The translations under genes were made by a program, and so were the position numbers. 64,000 nt of DNA, from NCBI RefSeq assembly GCF_009755225.1, contig NZ_WQKZ01000001.1, forward strand, positions 434,001 to 498,000, written 5' to 3'. Within the stretch, counting starts at the first letter, position 1. Each line of letters opens with the position of its first letter. The notes beneath the pieces are model-generated. The model saw nothing but the letters and a program-made list of their open reading frames with translations, had not been told where the DNA came from and did no database searches. Origin of the DNA: Hymenobacter ginkgonis. Lineage in GTDB: Bacteria; Bacteroidota; Bacteroidia; Cytophagales; Hymenobacteraceae. Shown here one piece after another: positions 27,084 through 35,541 of this stretch.

Positions 27084-29144
27084 ATGCTGCGTGCTTTTAT
27101 TTGGTTTGTGCTGCTGAGCGGCGGCTTGGCCTTTGGGGCTCAAGCCCAAAATGTGGAGTTTTCGAAAGACCAGTTTGCGGAGAAGAAACAGGAGCTGAAG
27201 GAAGCTCTGCGCGAACTGAAGGCGGGCGACGAGGCCTACCAGGCCGACCCGGCCAACTACAACGCGGCCTTGCCGCACTACTTGGCGGCCCAGGAACTCA
27301 ACCCCGACAACGCCGCGCTCAACGTCAAAATTGGCGATTGCTACCTGCACTCGGGCACCAAGTCGGCGGCACTGCCTTTCCTCAAGCGGGCCCAGGCGCT
27401 GGCTCCGGCCAGCACGCCGCGCCAGCATTACCTGCTGGCCCGTGCGCTGCACCTCAATGCCAAGTGGGCCGAAGCCATTAAGGAATACCAACAGTGCACG
27501 CCCGGCAGCAGTACTAAACTGGCCGAAGGCGAAGCGCCCATCACGGCGAGCGACGTGGCCAACCGCATTCGGGAGTGCCGCAATGGCCAGGAGCTAGCCA
27601 AGCACCCGGTGCGCGTCTTTATCGACAATGCCGGGCCGGAGGTCAACTCGCCGTACTCCGACTACGGGCCCGTAGTGTCGGCCGATGAGGCGACGCTGCT
27701 TTTTACCTCGCGCCGCCCTGGCGGCCCCAACGCGCCCAAAGACCCCAACGGCGACAGCTACTTTGAGGATATTTACCAAACCGCCTGGGCGGGCAAAAAC
27801 TGGCGCCCCGCCGCTACCCTCGGCTCGCCCGTGAACACCGACGGCCACGACGCCACCGTGGGCCTGGCGCCCGACGGCCAGCGCTTGCTGGTGTACGTGG
27901 ACAAAAACAACGGCGACATCTACGAATCGGGCCTCAAGGGTACGGCTTGGGACAAGCCCCAGCGCCTGGGTGCTCGCATCAATTCGCGCTACCACGAGTC
28001 GTCGGCCGCGTACTCCTACGATGGTCGCTACCTGTACTTTGTGAGCGATAAGCCCGAGGGCGGGCACGGTGGCCACGACATTTATAAGGTGGAGTTGGAC
28101 GGCACCAAGCCGGCCGAAAACCTGGGCACCACCATCAACACGCCCTACGGCGAAGAAGCTGTGTTTGTGATGCCCGACGGCAAAACCATGTACTTTTCCT
28201 CCGAAGGCCACAACTCAATGGGCGGCTACGATATCTTTAAATCGACGCTGCGCAACGGCCAGTGGACAACCCCCGAAAACCTGGGCTGGCCCATCAACAC
28301 CCCCGACGACGACGTGTTTTTTGTGGCTTCCGCCTCGGGCCGGCACGGCTATTATTCCTCCGACCGGCCGGGGGGGGTAGGCGGCAAAGACATTTACCGC
28401 ATCACCTTCCTAGGCCCCGAAAAGCCGCCTCTGCTCAGCGAAGAAAGCCAGCTGCTGGCTTCGCGCCTCGCGCCCCAGCCCCAAACGCTGCTCGCGCCGC
28501 CCGTGGCCGTGGCCACGGCCCAGGTTACTATCCTCAAGGGCACCGTCACGGATGCCGCCAGCCGCCAGCCGCTCGAAGCCAACATCGACTTGATTGACAA
28601 CGCTTCGGGCCAAACTATTGCCACCTTCCACAGCAACGCTACCTCGGGCAAGTACCTCGTAAGTTTGCCTTCGGGCACCAACTACGGCATTGTAGTGCGG
28701 CAGGAAGGCTACCTGTTTCACTCCGAAAACTTCGACCTGCCCGCCACCGCCGCCTACGCCGAAGTGGTGAAGGATGTACTGCTTAAAAAGCTGGAGGTAG
28801 GCGTCGTTATCGTGCTCAACAACATCTTCTTCGACACCGGCAAAGCCACCCTGCGTCCCGAAAGCACCGCCGAACTCGAACGCCTGCACAAGCTACTCAC
28901 CGAGCAGCCCGCTATCAAGCTCGAAATGGCCGGCCACACCGACAACGTGGGCAAGCCGGCCGCCAACCAAGACCTCAGCCAGCGCCGGGCCCAGGCGGTG
29001 GTAGCCTACCTCACCGAGCACGGCATTGCCGCCAGCCGCCTCACCGCCGCCGGCTACGGCGATACCCGCCCCGTGGTGCCCAACACTACCAAAGGCGGCC
29101 GCCAACTCAACCGCCGCACCGAGTTTAAGGTGACGGGTAAGTAG
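27084..29144 (+). CDS. PorE-like TPR/PD40/CRD/OmpA envelope protein
   Basis: About 686 residues. The start at 27084 gives a clean signal peptide (FVLLSGGLAFGAQAQ). Domains in order: TPR-like helices (about 30-150), a beta-propeller of PD40/WD40-like repeats (about 185-415, with TLLFTSRRPGG, GRYLYFVSDKPEGGHGGHD and TMYFSSEGHNSMGGYDIF), a carboxypeptidase-regulatory domain (about 455-545) and an OmpA C-terminal peptidoglycan-binding domain (FDTGKATLRPES through RTEFKVTG). This order matches PorE of the type IX secretion system, but Bacteroidota carry several paralogues with the same layout, so the T9SS assignment is open. It should sit in the periplasm or outer membrane and bind peptidoglycan. 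A 67-base-arm palindrome follows the gene. Confidence 0.88.
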   Translation: MLRAFIWFVLLSGGLAFGAQAQNVEFSKDQFAEKKQELKEALRELKAGDEAYQADPANYNAALPHYLAAQELNPDNAALNVKIGDCYLHSGTKSAALPFLKRAQALAPASTPRQHYLLARALHLNAKWAEAIKEYQQCTPGSSTKLAEGEAPITASDVANRIRECRNGQELAKHPVRVFIDNAGPEVNSPYSDYGPVVSADEATLLFTSRRPGGPNAPKDPNGDSYFEDIYQTAWAGKNWRPAATLGSPVNTDGHDATVGLAPDGQRLLVYVDKNNGDIYESGLKGTAWDKPQRLGARINSRYHESSAAYSYDGRYLYFVSDKPEGGHGGHDIYKVELDGTKPAENLGTTINTPYGEEAVFVMPDGKTMYFSSEGHNSMGGYDIFKSTLRNGQWTTPENLGWPINTPDDDVFFVASASGRHGYYSSDRPGGVGGKDIYRITFLGPEKPPLLSEESQLLASRLAPQPQTLLAPPVAVATAQVTILKGTVTDAASRQPLEANIDLIDNASGQTIATFHSNATSGKYLVSLPSGTNYGIVVRQEGYLFHSENFDLPATAAYAEVVKDVLLKKLEVGVVIVLNNIFFDTGKATLRPESTAELERLHKLLTEQPAIKLEMAGHTDNVGKPAANQDLSQRRAQAVVAYLTEHGIAASRLTAAGYGDTRPVVPNTTKGGRQLNRRTEFKVTGK

Positions 29145-29160
29145 CCTGGTGCAGCTTCTG

Positions 29161-29327
29161 AGAGGGGGTAAGAAAGGTTGCGTACAACCCAAAAGAACGT
29201 CATGCAGAGCGCAGCGAAGCATCTCGCTCACCTCGTTGAACGATTGGATTACTGCTGCACGCGAGATGCTTCGCTACGCTCTGCATGACGTTTTTTTGGG
29301 TTGTACGCAACCTTTCTTACCCCCTCT
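29161..29327. repeat. Long palindrome with 67-base arms
   Basis: Arms 29161-29227 and 29261-29327 are nearly perfect reverse complements around a 33-base loop. The outer part pairs AGAGGGGGTAAGAAAGG with its complement and the inner part carries GTCATGCAGAGCGCAGCGAAG, the same core as the repeats near 49.0 and 51.0 kb. It separates the convergent OmpA-type and MBL genes and probably terminates both transcripts. Confidence 0.85.
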
Positions 29328-29343
29328 AACCAGCCCGCCCGGC

Positions 29344-30255
29344 TCACAAATCCAGCGTCAGCCCTTCCTCCGCCACCCGAAACCCTTGCTGTAGCACGGC
29401 GCGCCGCTCGGGGCTATCGGGTTGCAGCAGGGGATTGGTGTGGTTGAAGTGCAGAAAATACACCTTGGCTCGCTCCTTCGCTGGCAAGCTATGCAGCAGT
29501 TTAATGGTCTCTTCTACAAAGGGATGCGGCACTTCGGCCATTGGCCGCGCAATTTCTCCGTCGCGGTAAAAGGTAGCGTCGAGCAGCACATAATCCGCGT
29601 GCTTGATAACGTCGAGCAAGTTTTGCGACCACTTGCTCCACTTGTCAATATCAGGAATGAAGACGGCTTTCCGGTGCTTACCCGTAATCTCGAAGCCCAC
29701 GGTTTCGGTAAACTCATCGCGGTGCGGCACCAGAAACGGCTTGATTTTCAGCGCCGGATTAAGGGTGATTTCCTGGCCATCGGCCAGGGGCAATAGCTTG
29801 ATGTTCTGGAGCGTGACCAGCTGGCTCCACGGGGCGTTCGTGGTCAGGAAGCGTGCCATGCGCGGCATAGCGTACACGGGCACGGCGGTAGCCCCGCTCG
29901 CCTCGCGCCCCAGGTACATCAGGCCGGTGTAGTGGCCGATGTGGCCGTGGGTAAGAAAAATGCCCGTTGGCAGTGTGCCGGGCGTGGGCCAAAAGGCATT
30001 GAGCGCGAAAAGCTGGTCGGGCATATCGGGCGTAGCCTCCAGCAAGAATTTTTGCTCGGCTTTTTCATCCACTAACCCCAGCGCCACCACTTTTTGCCGC
30101 GTGCGCTGCCCCAGCTCTACGGCCGCAAACTCTTGGGCGGCGCCAAGCTGGGGGTAGCCCGCATCTTGCGCTACGCCGAGGACAATAAGCTGTTGATTTT
30201 GCGCAAACGCCGAAAAAGTGAGGCCAAGGAGGCACGCGAGGAGCGGGGCTTTCAT
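29344..30255 (-). CDS. Exported PqqB-like MBL-fold hydrolase
   Basis: A 303-residue metallo-beta-lactamase-fold protein with an N-terminal signal peptide (LLGLTFSAFAQ). It resembles PqqB-type members: LGVAQDAGYPQLG near the start, the metal motif THGHIGHYTG, VFIPDIDKW, LLDATFYRDGE and HFNHTNPLL. The metal motif reads HxHxGH rather than HxHxDH, so the usual second-site Asp is replaced by Gly. There are no other pqq genes, so pyrroloquinoline quinone synthesis is not supported; homologues like this are common in Bacteroidota without the pathway. It starts 35 bases after the sigma-54 activator gene on the same strand and is likely co-transcribed with it. Confidence 0.85.
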   Translation of the reverse strand: MKAPLLACLLGLTFSAFAQNQQLIVLGVAQDAGYPQLGAAQEFAAVELGQRTRQKVVALGLVDEKAEQKFLLEATPDMPDQLFALNAFWPTPGTLPTGIFLTHGHIGHYTGLMYLGREASGATAVPVYAMPRMARFLTTNAPWSQLVTLQNIKLLPLADGQEITLNPALKIKPFLVPHRDEFTETVGFEITGKHRKAVFIPDIDKWSKWSQNLLDVIKHADYVLLDATFYRDGEIARPMAEVPHPFVEETIKLLHSLPAKERAKVYFLHFNHTNPLLQPDSPERRAVLQQGFRVAEEGLTLDL

Positions 30256-30290
30256 GGCAGCAAAGTAAAGCGGCTATCCTGGCGGGCGCC

Positions 30291-31646
30291 CTACCCCTCT
30301 ACCCCATACTCCTGCAGCTTCCGGTAGAGCGTAGTGAGCCCTATCCCCAGCTTTTTGGCCACCTCGGGCTTATTGCCGCTTAGCTCGCCCATGAGCTTGC
30401 GGATATGCCGGGCTTCCAACCCGCGCAGGCTTTCGTCGTCGGCCAGTGGGGGAGTAGGGCGCCCCACGTGAAACTCATCGGGCAGGTACGTTGCTGCCAG
30501 CGGCTGGCCCACCGGGGCCAAAATGGCGGCGCGCTCCAGCACGTTTTTGAGTTCGCGCACATTGCCAGGCCAGGGGTAGCGCTGCAATAAGTCCAGGGTT
30601 TCGGGCTCGAAGCCGGGTAGGCGCTTAGCTAGCCGTGCGGCGAAATGTTGCAAGAAAAACGCGGCTAGCAGTGGCACATCGGTCGGGCGGGCGCTGAGCG
30701 GCGGCACCACGATGGTAAACACCGACAGCCGGTAGTACAAGTCGGGCCGAAAGCGCCCTTCGGCAGCCTCCTGCTTAAGATTGCGATTAGTAGCGGCCAC
30801 TAGGCGCACGTTCACGCTCGTCGGCTTGGTGTCGCCAAGCTTGGTGAACTGTTGCAGCTCCAGCACCCGCAGAAACTTAGCCTGCACGTTCAGCTCCAGT
30901 TCGCCGATTTCGTCTAGAAACAGTGTGCCACCGTTAGCTTCTTCGAGCAGGCCTTTTTTATCGGCAAGTGCCCCCGTGAAGGCCCCTTTTTTGTAGCCAA
31001 ACAGCTCCGATTCGAGCAAATCTTTGGGGAAGGCTGAGCAGTTGACGGCTACGAAGGGCTTGCTTTTGCGCCCGCTGGCCTGGTGCAGCGCCTGGGCAAA
31101 CAGCTCCTTGCCCGCGCCGGTAGGGCCTTCGAGCAGCACGGTGCTGTCGGTGGGTGCCACCTGGCGGGCCAGGTCTTGGGCGCGGCGCAGGGCGGGCGCC
31201 TCGCCTATCATGCTCTCAAAGGTATGCGCCTGGCCCATACGCTTTTCGAGCTCGGCTACGCGGCGGCGCAGGCGCGCTTTTTCGGCGGCGCGCTCTACCA
31301 CTACCACCAGCTGCTGCTCAAAATCGCCCTTTGTGAGGTAGTCAAATGCGCCCTGCTTCATGGCCCGCACTCCGTCGGGAATGGTGCCGAAGGCCGTAAG
31401 CAGCACCACCTCGGCCTCGGGCGCCAGCGCCTTAAAGCGGGGTAGCAAATCGACGCCGTGGGCATCGGGCAGCTTCACGTCGCTGAGCACCACCAGCACC
31501 TCGGCCGCGTGCTGGCCCAGCAGCGCCAGGCCCCGGTAGGCGTCGGGCGCTTGCACCACAGTGTAGCCTTCCAGCTCCAAAACTTGCGCCAGTAGCTGGC
31601 GCAAGCGCGCTTCGTCGTCGATGAGGAGCAGGGTTCCGGTGGGCAT
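30291..31646 (-). CDS. Sigma-54-dependent response regulator (NtrC family)
   Basis: A 451-residue activator: receiver domain (about 5-120) with Asp56 in VVLSDVKLPDAHG, AAA+ domain (about 145-380) with Walker A GPTGAGKE, the sigma-54 contact loop GAFTGA and FLDEIGELELNVQ, and a C-terminal Fis-type helix-turn-helix (KPEVAKKLGIGLTTLYRKL). It should drive sigma-54 promoters once phosphorylated. It is the first gene of a probable two-gene unit with the exported MBL hydrolase. No kinase is adjacent; the membrane kinase at 24124-25581 is one possible partner. The protein lacks any extra sensory domain. Confidence 0.94.
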   Translation of the reverse strand: MPTGTLLLIDDEARLRQLLAQVLELEGYTVVQAPDAYRGLALLGQHAAEVLVVLSDVKLPDAHGVDLLPRFKALAPEAEVVLLTAFGTIPDGVRAMKQGAFDYLTKGDFEQQLVVVVERAAEKARLRRRVAELEKRMGQAHTFESMIGEAPALRRAQDLARQVAPTDSTVLLEGPTGAGKELFAQALHQASGRKSKPFVAVNCSAFPKDLLESELFGYKKGAFTGALADKKGLLEEANGGTLFLDEIGELELNVQAKFLRVLELQQFTKLGDTKPTSVNVRLVAATNRNLKQEAAEGRFRPDLYYRLSVFTIVVPPLSARPTDVPLLAAFFLQHFAARLAKRLPGFEPETLDLLQRYPWPGNVRELKNVLERAAILAPVGQPLAATYLPDEFHVGRPTPPLADDESLRGLEARHIRKLMGELSGNKPEVAKKLGIGLTTLYRKLQEYGVEG

Positions 31647-31721
31647 GGGTAGAGTGGCTTTTACGGCTGCAAAGAACGGCAGGCAGCGGCTGCTACCTTT
31701 CGAATTTTTAACCCGTAATTA

Positions 31722-32017
31722 ATGAGTGATACTCAAAAAGTAGTAGCGTGTGGTACGCATGGAGCGCGCTACCCTGCCTACGTCTGTCAGCATCTGAATC
31801 TGCATACACCGGTCGGCTTCTACGAACCCTTCGATACGGACCCTAATGCAACCTACGCAAACGAAGCACTCAATGCCTGGTGCGACGCTTGCGATGAAGT
31901 GCTAGGGGAATTGGTGAGTGGAACGATGAGTCGGAAGAATTCGCTAAAATCAAATTAGTATGCGACGCCTGTTATTTCGATAGGAGAGGGCTGAATCAGG
32001 GCTACGTAGCTTCTTGA
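31722..32017 (+). pseudogene. Small Cys-rich protein gene broken by a one-base frameshift
   Basis: The frame from ATG 31722 reads VACGTHGARYPAYVCQHL and later AWCDACDEVLGELV, then runs out at 31958 in a low-quality Ser/Lys tail. In the frame one base earlier, from 31919, the sequence continues as WNDESEEFAKIKLVCDACYF and stops at 32017. Joined, they make one protein of about 97 residues with paired Cys motifs (CxxH, CxxC, CxxC), as expected for a small zinc-binding conserved hypothetical family I recall with an EWNDES...CxxCY ending. One base appears to be missing around 31911-31919. This could be a real mutation or a sequencing error. Function unknown. Confidence 0.7.
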
Positions 32018-32079
32018 TTTAAAATAGAAAATCTTGCCGACTTTCTTTGTGCCTTCAACCGACTAACCTACCCCCGCGA

Positions 32080-32529
32080 ATGCCCCTGCACTGGACTACC
32101 AAGCCTTTCGACACCCTCACGCTTGCCGAACTCTACGCCCTGTTACAGCTCCGCAGCGAAGTCTTTGTAGTAGAGCAAACCTGCGCCTTCCAGGATATTG
32201 ATGGGCACGACCAGGCCGCCCTGCACCTGCTGGGCCACACCGAAGCGGGCGAGCTGGCGGCGTATGCCCGCTTGTTTGCGGCGGGGCGTAGCTACGCGCA
32301 GGCCAGCATTGGGCGGGTCGTGACGTCGCCGCGCCACCGGGGCCACGGCTTGGGCCGGCAGCTGCTGCACGAGGCCATTGCCCAGTGCGAGGCGCAGTTT
32401 GGGCGGCAGCCCATCAAGATTGGGGCGCAGCAGTATTTACTGGCTTTCTACGAAAGCTTTGGCTTTGTGCAGGAAGGCGAAGGGTATCTGGAAGACGGGA
32501 TTCCGCACGTGCACATGGTGAGGGGGTAG
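32080..32529 (+). CDS. ElaA-like GNAT acetyltransferase
   Basis: A 149-residue GNAT protein. The start at 32080 gives (M)PLHWTTKPFDTLTLAELY, the usual ElaA beginning, followed by LRSEVFVVEQTCAFQDIDGHD. The acetyl-CoA loop is seen as RVVTSPRHRGHGLGRQLL and the C-terminal part as AQQYLLAFYESFGFVQEGE and EDGIPHVHM. The acceptor substrate of ElaA proteins is not established. It stands alone, with a GGGGGTAGGG motif overlapping its stop region. Cytoplasmic, no signal peptide. Confidence 0.9.
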   Translation: MPLHWTTKPFDTLTLAELYALLQLRSEVFVVEQTCAFQDIDGHDQAALHLLGHTEAGELAAYARLFAAGRSYAQASIGRVVTSPRHRGHGLGRQLLHEAIAQCEAQFGRQPIKIGAQQYLLAFYESFGFVQEGEGYLEDGIPHVHMVRG

Positions 32530-32894
32530 GGCTTAGCGAAGCCAACGCGACCCAGCGGGCTACTACTGGCTTATGCGCCTGAAGGGAGCAAGGTGGCTAT
32601 TTAATTGATATTCAGTGTTGGCACTGATGCGCGTGGGAGGGGGTAGCCATACTTTTGCGATGCTTTCTGAAAATACAATGAAGAGGTTGCAATCGTAGTG
32701 AATGATGGCAGTGAGGTAGGGCGATTAGGAAGAGGGTAGGGCCAGCAGGGGCTGAGAAAAGAGAGTAGCTGCCGCTTAAAATAATGACTTAGTTGCCCTG
32801 AAGCCTGCTTATTGGCGGCAAGTGCCGCGGGTGGGCCCCGAAGCATCAGTGCTTAGCGGGCAAGTTGATACTGTATTCCACCCTTTACCCGTCC
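32530..32894. other. Intergenic region upstream of the DyP peroxidase
   Basis: No reliable coding frame. A TACTTTTG at 32650-32657 matches the Bacteroidota -7 consensus TAnnTTTG exactly, but no -33 element sits at the right distance and it would leave a 240-base leader. Two GGTAGGG motifs occur. Nothing else was recognised. Confidence 0.35.
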
Positions 32895-34559
32895 ATGCAT
32901 ATGCCAGCAGCCCAGTTTCTCTCCCAATTTCCCGTTAATCCCGCCGACCCCATCCTCAGCGACTTGCAGGGCAACATCCTGAAAGGCCACGGCCGGCAGT
33001 TTACCTTCAACCTGTTTTTGAGCTTCAAAACTGGGCAGACTAACGCGGTGCGCACCTGGATTGCCAACTTCAGCAGCGTCTTCGTAACCACGGCTCGCAA
33101 GCAGTTCGACGAAACCCAACTGTTTCACGACGAGCGTATTCCGGGTAGCATCTTCACGTCGTTTTTTTTGTCGGCCGAAGGCTACAAATACCTGGGCGTG
33201 GCAGACAAAATGCCGGGTGTCACTACCGATAAATTCCGGGCTGGCATGAAGGCCTCCGGCCCGGCGCTAAAAGACCCTAACCCGTCCACTTGGAGCCCCG
33301 GCCTGAACGGCGCCAACGGCGTGATTCACGCCATGGTGCTTATTGCCGATGCCGACGTCCACCAGGCCCGCTCGCTTACACGGGCCATCAAGCTGTCGTT
33401 GATGGGCAAGGCCGATGTGGTAGCCGTGGAGCGCGGCGTGGTGCTGCGCAACGCCAAAGGCGAAGGCATTGAGCACAATAACTATGTGGACGGCATCAGC
33501 CAGCCGGTGTTTTTTGCCAACGAGCTGCCCGCCCCGGGCGACCGCACTAAGTGGAACCCCCAGGCCACGCCTTCGCTGATGCTGGTGGCCGACCCCGGCG
33601 GCAAAGATGCCAACAGTATGGGCAGCTACTTCGTGTTTAGAAAGCTGGAGCAGAACGTGCGCGGCTTCAAAACCCGCGAGAAAGAGGTGGCCAAAGCCGT
33701 CTTCAACCTGCCTGCTAACGAAGCCACCTGGACGGAAGCCCAAGCCGAGCAAGCCGAGCTGATTGGCGCCTGGGCCGTGGGCCGCTTCGAGGACGGCACA
33801 CCGGTAATGCTGCACGGCGATGCCACTAATCCGCCGCTGGGGCACCAGGAGAACAACTTCGATTTTGCTGACCCAAACAGCGCGTCGAAATGCCCATTCT
33901 TTGCGCACATCCGCAAGTCGGCGGCGCGCACCGACGGCGCCGGGCCAGTGTTTAATAAAGACAAACGACTGGTGCGCCGCGGGATTCCCTTCGAGGATAA
34001 GCCCCGCATCCGTGATGCCAACGGCGACTTATCCGATAAGCCCGAGGACCAGCCAACGGGGGGGGTAGGGCTGCTGTTTATGTGCTACGTGGCCAACATA
34101 GCCAACCAGTTTGAATTTGTGCAGCAGTCGTGGGTGAACAGCCCCGATTTTTCGCAACCCGGCACGGGCAAAGACCCCCTTATTGGCCAGCCCGCGGGAG
34201 CTACTGTGTACCACTGGCCCACTGGCTACGGCGCCAACACTAGAAAAGACGTGCCCTTCGGCGACTTCATCACTATGCGAGGCGGCGAGTACTTCTTCGC
34301 GCCCAGCCTGAGCATGTTGCAGAGCCTGCGGCCCAAACCAGTTATTACTGGCACTATTGCCAAAACGCCCAGCGTGGCCGAGCAGCCCGGCGGCCCGGCA
34401 ATGCGTAACGAGCAGCTGCTTCATCAGCTGAATGACGAAACCCTGTTTCACCTCGACCCGGGCCTGCTCCAAAAGGTGGTGGTGCTAGACCCTATGCTCC
34501 AGCTTTTCGTGCCCGATAAAGCCGATGTCGGCGCCGGCGTCGTGAATGTACATTCTTAG
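32895..34559 (+). CDS. DyP-type haem peroxidase
   Basis: A protein of about 554 residues. It starts with the typical DLQGNILKGHGR, carries the DyP signature as YVDGISQP with catalytic Asp199, the distal Arg region FVFRKLEQNVRGF, the proximal haem-ligand region CPFFAHIRK with His338, and a C-terminal FMCYVANIANQFEFVQQSW. It should reduce peroxide and oxidise dyes, phenolics or other substrates. No Tat or Sec signal is evident, so it is probably cytoplasmic. No encapsulin gene is adjacent. The length and an insertion-rich layout fit the longer DyP classes. ATG 32901 is an equally possible start. A strong inverted repeat follows the stop. Confidence 0.92.
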   Translation: MHMPAAQFLSQFPVNPADPILSDLQGNILKGHGRQFTFNLFLSFKTGQTNAVRTWIANFSSVFVTTARKQFDETQLFHDERIPGSIFTSFFLSAEGYKYLGVADKMPGVTTDKFRAGMKASGPALKDPNPSTWSPGLNGANGVIHAMVLIADADVHQARSLTRAIKLSLMGKADVVAVERGVVLRNAKGEGIEHNNYVDGISQPVFFANELPAPGDRTKWNPQATPSLMLVADPGGKDANSMGSYFVFRKLEQNVRGFKTREKEVAKAVFNLPANEATWTEAQAEQAELIGAWAVGRFEDGTPVMLHGDATNPPLGHQENNFDFADPNSASKCPFFAHIRKSAARTDGAGPVFNKDKRLVRRGIPFEDKPRIRDANGDLSDKPEDQPTGGVGLLFMCYVANIANQFEFVQQSWVNSPDFSQPGTGKDPLIGQPAGATVYHWPTGYGANTRKDVPFGDFITMRGGEYFFAPSLSMLQSLRPKPVITGTIAKTPSVAEQPGGPAMRNEQLLHQLNDETLFHLDPGLLQKVVVLDPMLQLFVPDKADVGAGVVNVHS

Positions 34560-34569
34560 CTAGCACCGA

Positions 34570-34640
34570 GCTTAAAGCTAAAATTGGGGGAGGCAGGCTA
34601 CCTACCACGTAGCCTGCCTCCCCCAATTTTAGTTTTAAGC
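34570..34640. terminator. 32-bp inverted repeat after the DyP gene
   Basis: Arms 34570-34601 and 34609-34640 pair with a single mismatch around a seven-base loop. It follows the DyP stop by 10 bases and faces the convergent barrel gene, so it probably terminates the DyP transcript and perhaps both. Confidence 0.75.
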
Positions 34641-34812
34641 CCAACCAAGTATTGGGCAAACCTGGGTGCCAGACCCGCCTAAACTAGGCCGAAAGCAATA
34701 GCTAGCGGCAGAAGCAAGTAAAATACTGGGTAGCCCGTGGCTGGTGCCCAGGCACTAACCGCTCAGAAACTAACGAGGGGGTAGGGACCCGTAGCGGCTA
34801 TGCAGCCATTGG

Positions 34813-35541
34813 CTACCGCCGCGGCAGGCCAAAACGGTAGCCGACTTTGCATACGGTGGCCACGTCAAAATCGAGGCCCGAGCCGGGCTTTTCGCTTTGG
34901 TTGAACATGTTGACCTGAAACTGATTAGCTCGTTGCTCCAAAAACTCGCGGTCGGTTTGGTAAGCCACGGAAACGTGGCGGATGCCCAGGCCGCCGCCTA
35001 CTTCGAGCTGCCAGCTGGGGCCGTAGTGCCAAATGAAGCCCAGCTTAAAATCTAGGCCCGTTACCGTTTTCTTGACATCGGCCCGGTCGTAGCCGATGTG
35101 AATGTCGTTCACAACGTAGTTATCGTTGTAGCGGGTATAGGTCTGCGGCACGAAGAACGGTTGCAGCGCCATATATATCTCCTGGTGCGGGTGCTTATCG
35201 ATGGGCGGCAAGTAGTAGCGCACCTCCGCCTTAATTTTGTAGTAGTGGTAATCGTTTTTATTCTTGGTCAGGCCGAAGCCAGTGAGTTGAAGCGGGCGAA
35301 AGCGGGCGCCATATTCTGCCGCTACCCCTATCCGCTGGCTTAGGCGGTATTCAACGCCAAAAAGTAGCGTGCTAGTATTTGGGTCGAGCGTAGCGAGAGG
35401 CGAAAAATTCAAGGTAAGCGCTGGCACCGAAGGCGGTGAAACGGGCGCTTTTACCGGAAGTTTATCTGGAAAAGGAAAGGCGGATTGCGCACAGCTAAAA
35501 GAGGGTAGTACAGCTAACAAAAACGGTAAGAGTTGCTTCAT
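34813..35541 (-). CDS. Outer-membrane beta-barrel protein (DUF3575-like)
   Basis: A 242-residue protein with a signal peptide (FLLAVLPSFSCAQS) and alternating amphipathic strands ending in an aromatic-terminated segment, VGYRFGLPRR. Strands such as IGVAAEYGARFRPL, YKIKAEVRYYLPP and WQLEVGGGLGIRHV are typical of the small eight-stranded barrels (DUF3575 type) in Bacteroidota. A Cys near the cleavage site (FSCAQ) could make it a lipoprotein, but a Sec signal is equally likely. Function unknown. It is the last gene before a 713-base gap holding a decayed ABC ATPase fragment. Confidence 0.75.
   Translation of the reverse strand: MKQLLPFLLAVLPSFSCAQSAFPFPDKLPVKAPVSPPSVPALTLNFSPLATLDPNTSTLLFGVEYRLSQRIGVAAEYGARFRPLQLTGFGLTKNKNDYHYYKIKAEVRYYLPPIDKHPHQEIYMALQPFFVPQTYTRYNDNYVVNDIHIGYDRADVKKTVTGLDFKLGFIWHYGPSWQLEVGGGLGIRHVSVAYQTDREFLEQRANQFQVNMFNQSEKPGSGLDFDVATVCKVGYRFGLPRR

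Noticed and set aside
29161..29327. CRISPR array
   Set aside because: The repeats here are inverted arms of one palindrome, not regularly spaced direct repeats, and no cas genes are present.
29344..30255. PQQ biosynthesis locus
   Set aside because: The MBL protein is PqqB-like but exported, lacks the usual motif Asp, and has no pqqA/C/D/E neighbours.
32601..32846. Small minus-strand gene before the DyP peroxidase
   Set aside because: An 81-residue frame with no family resemblance, no signal or domain pattern and poor composition; it is treated as intergenic.
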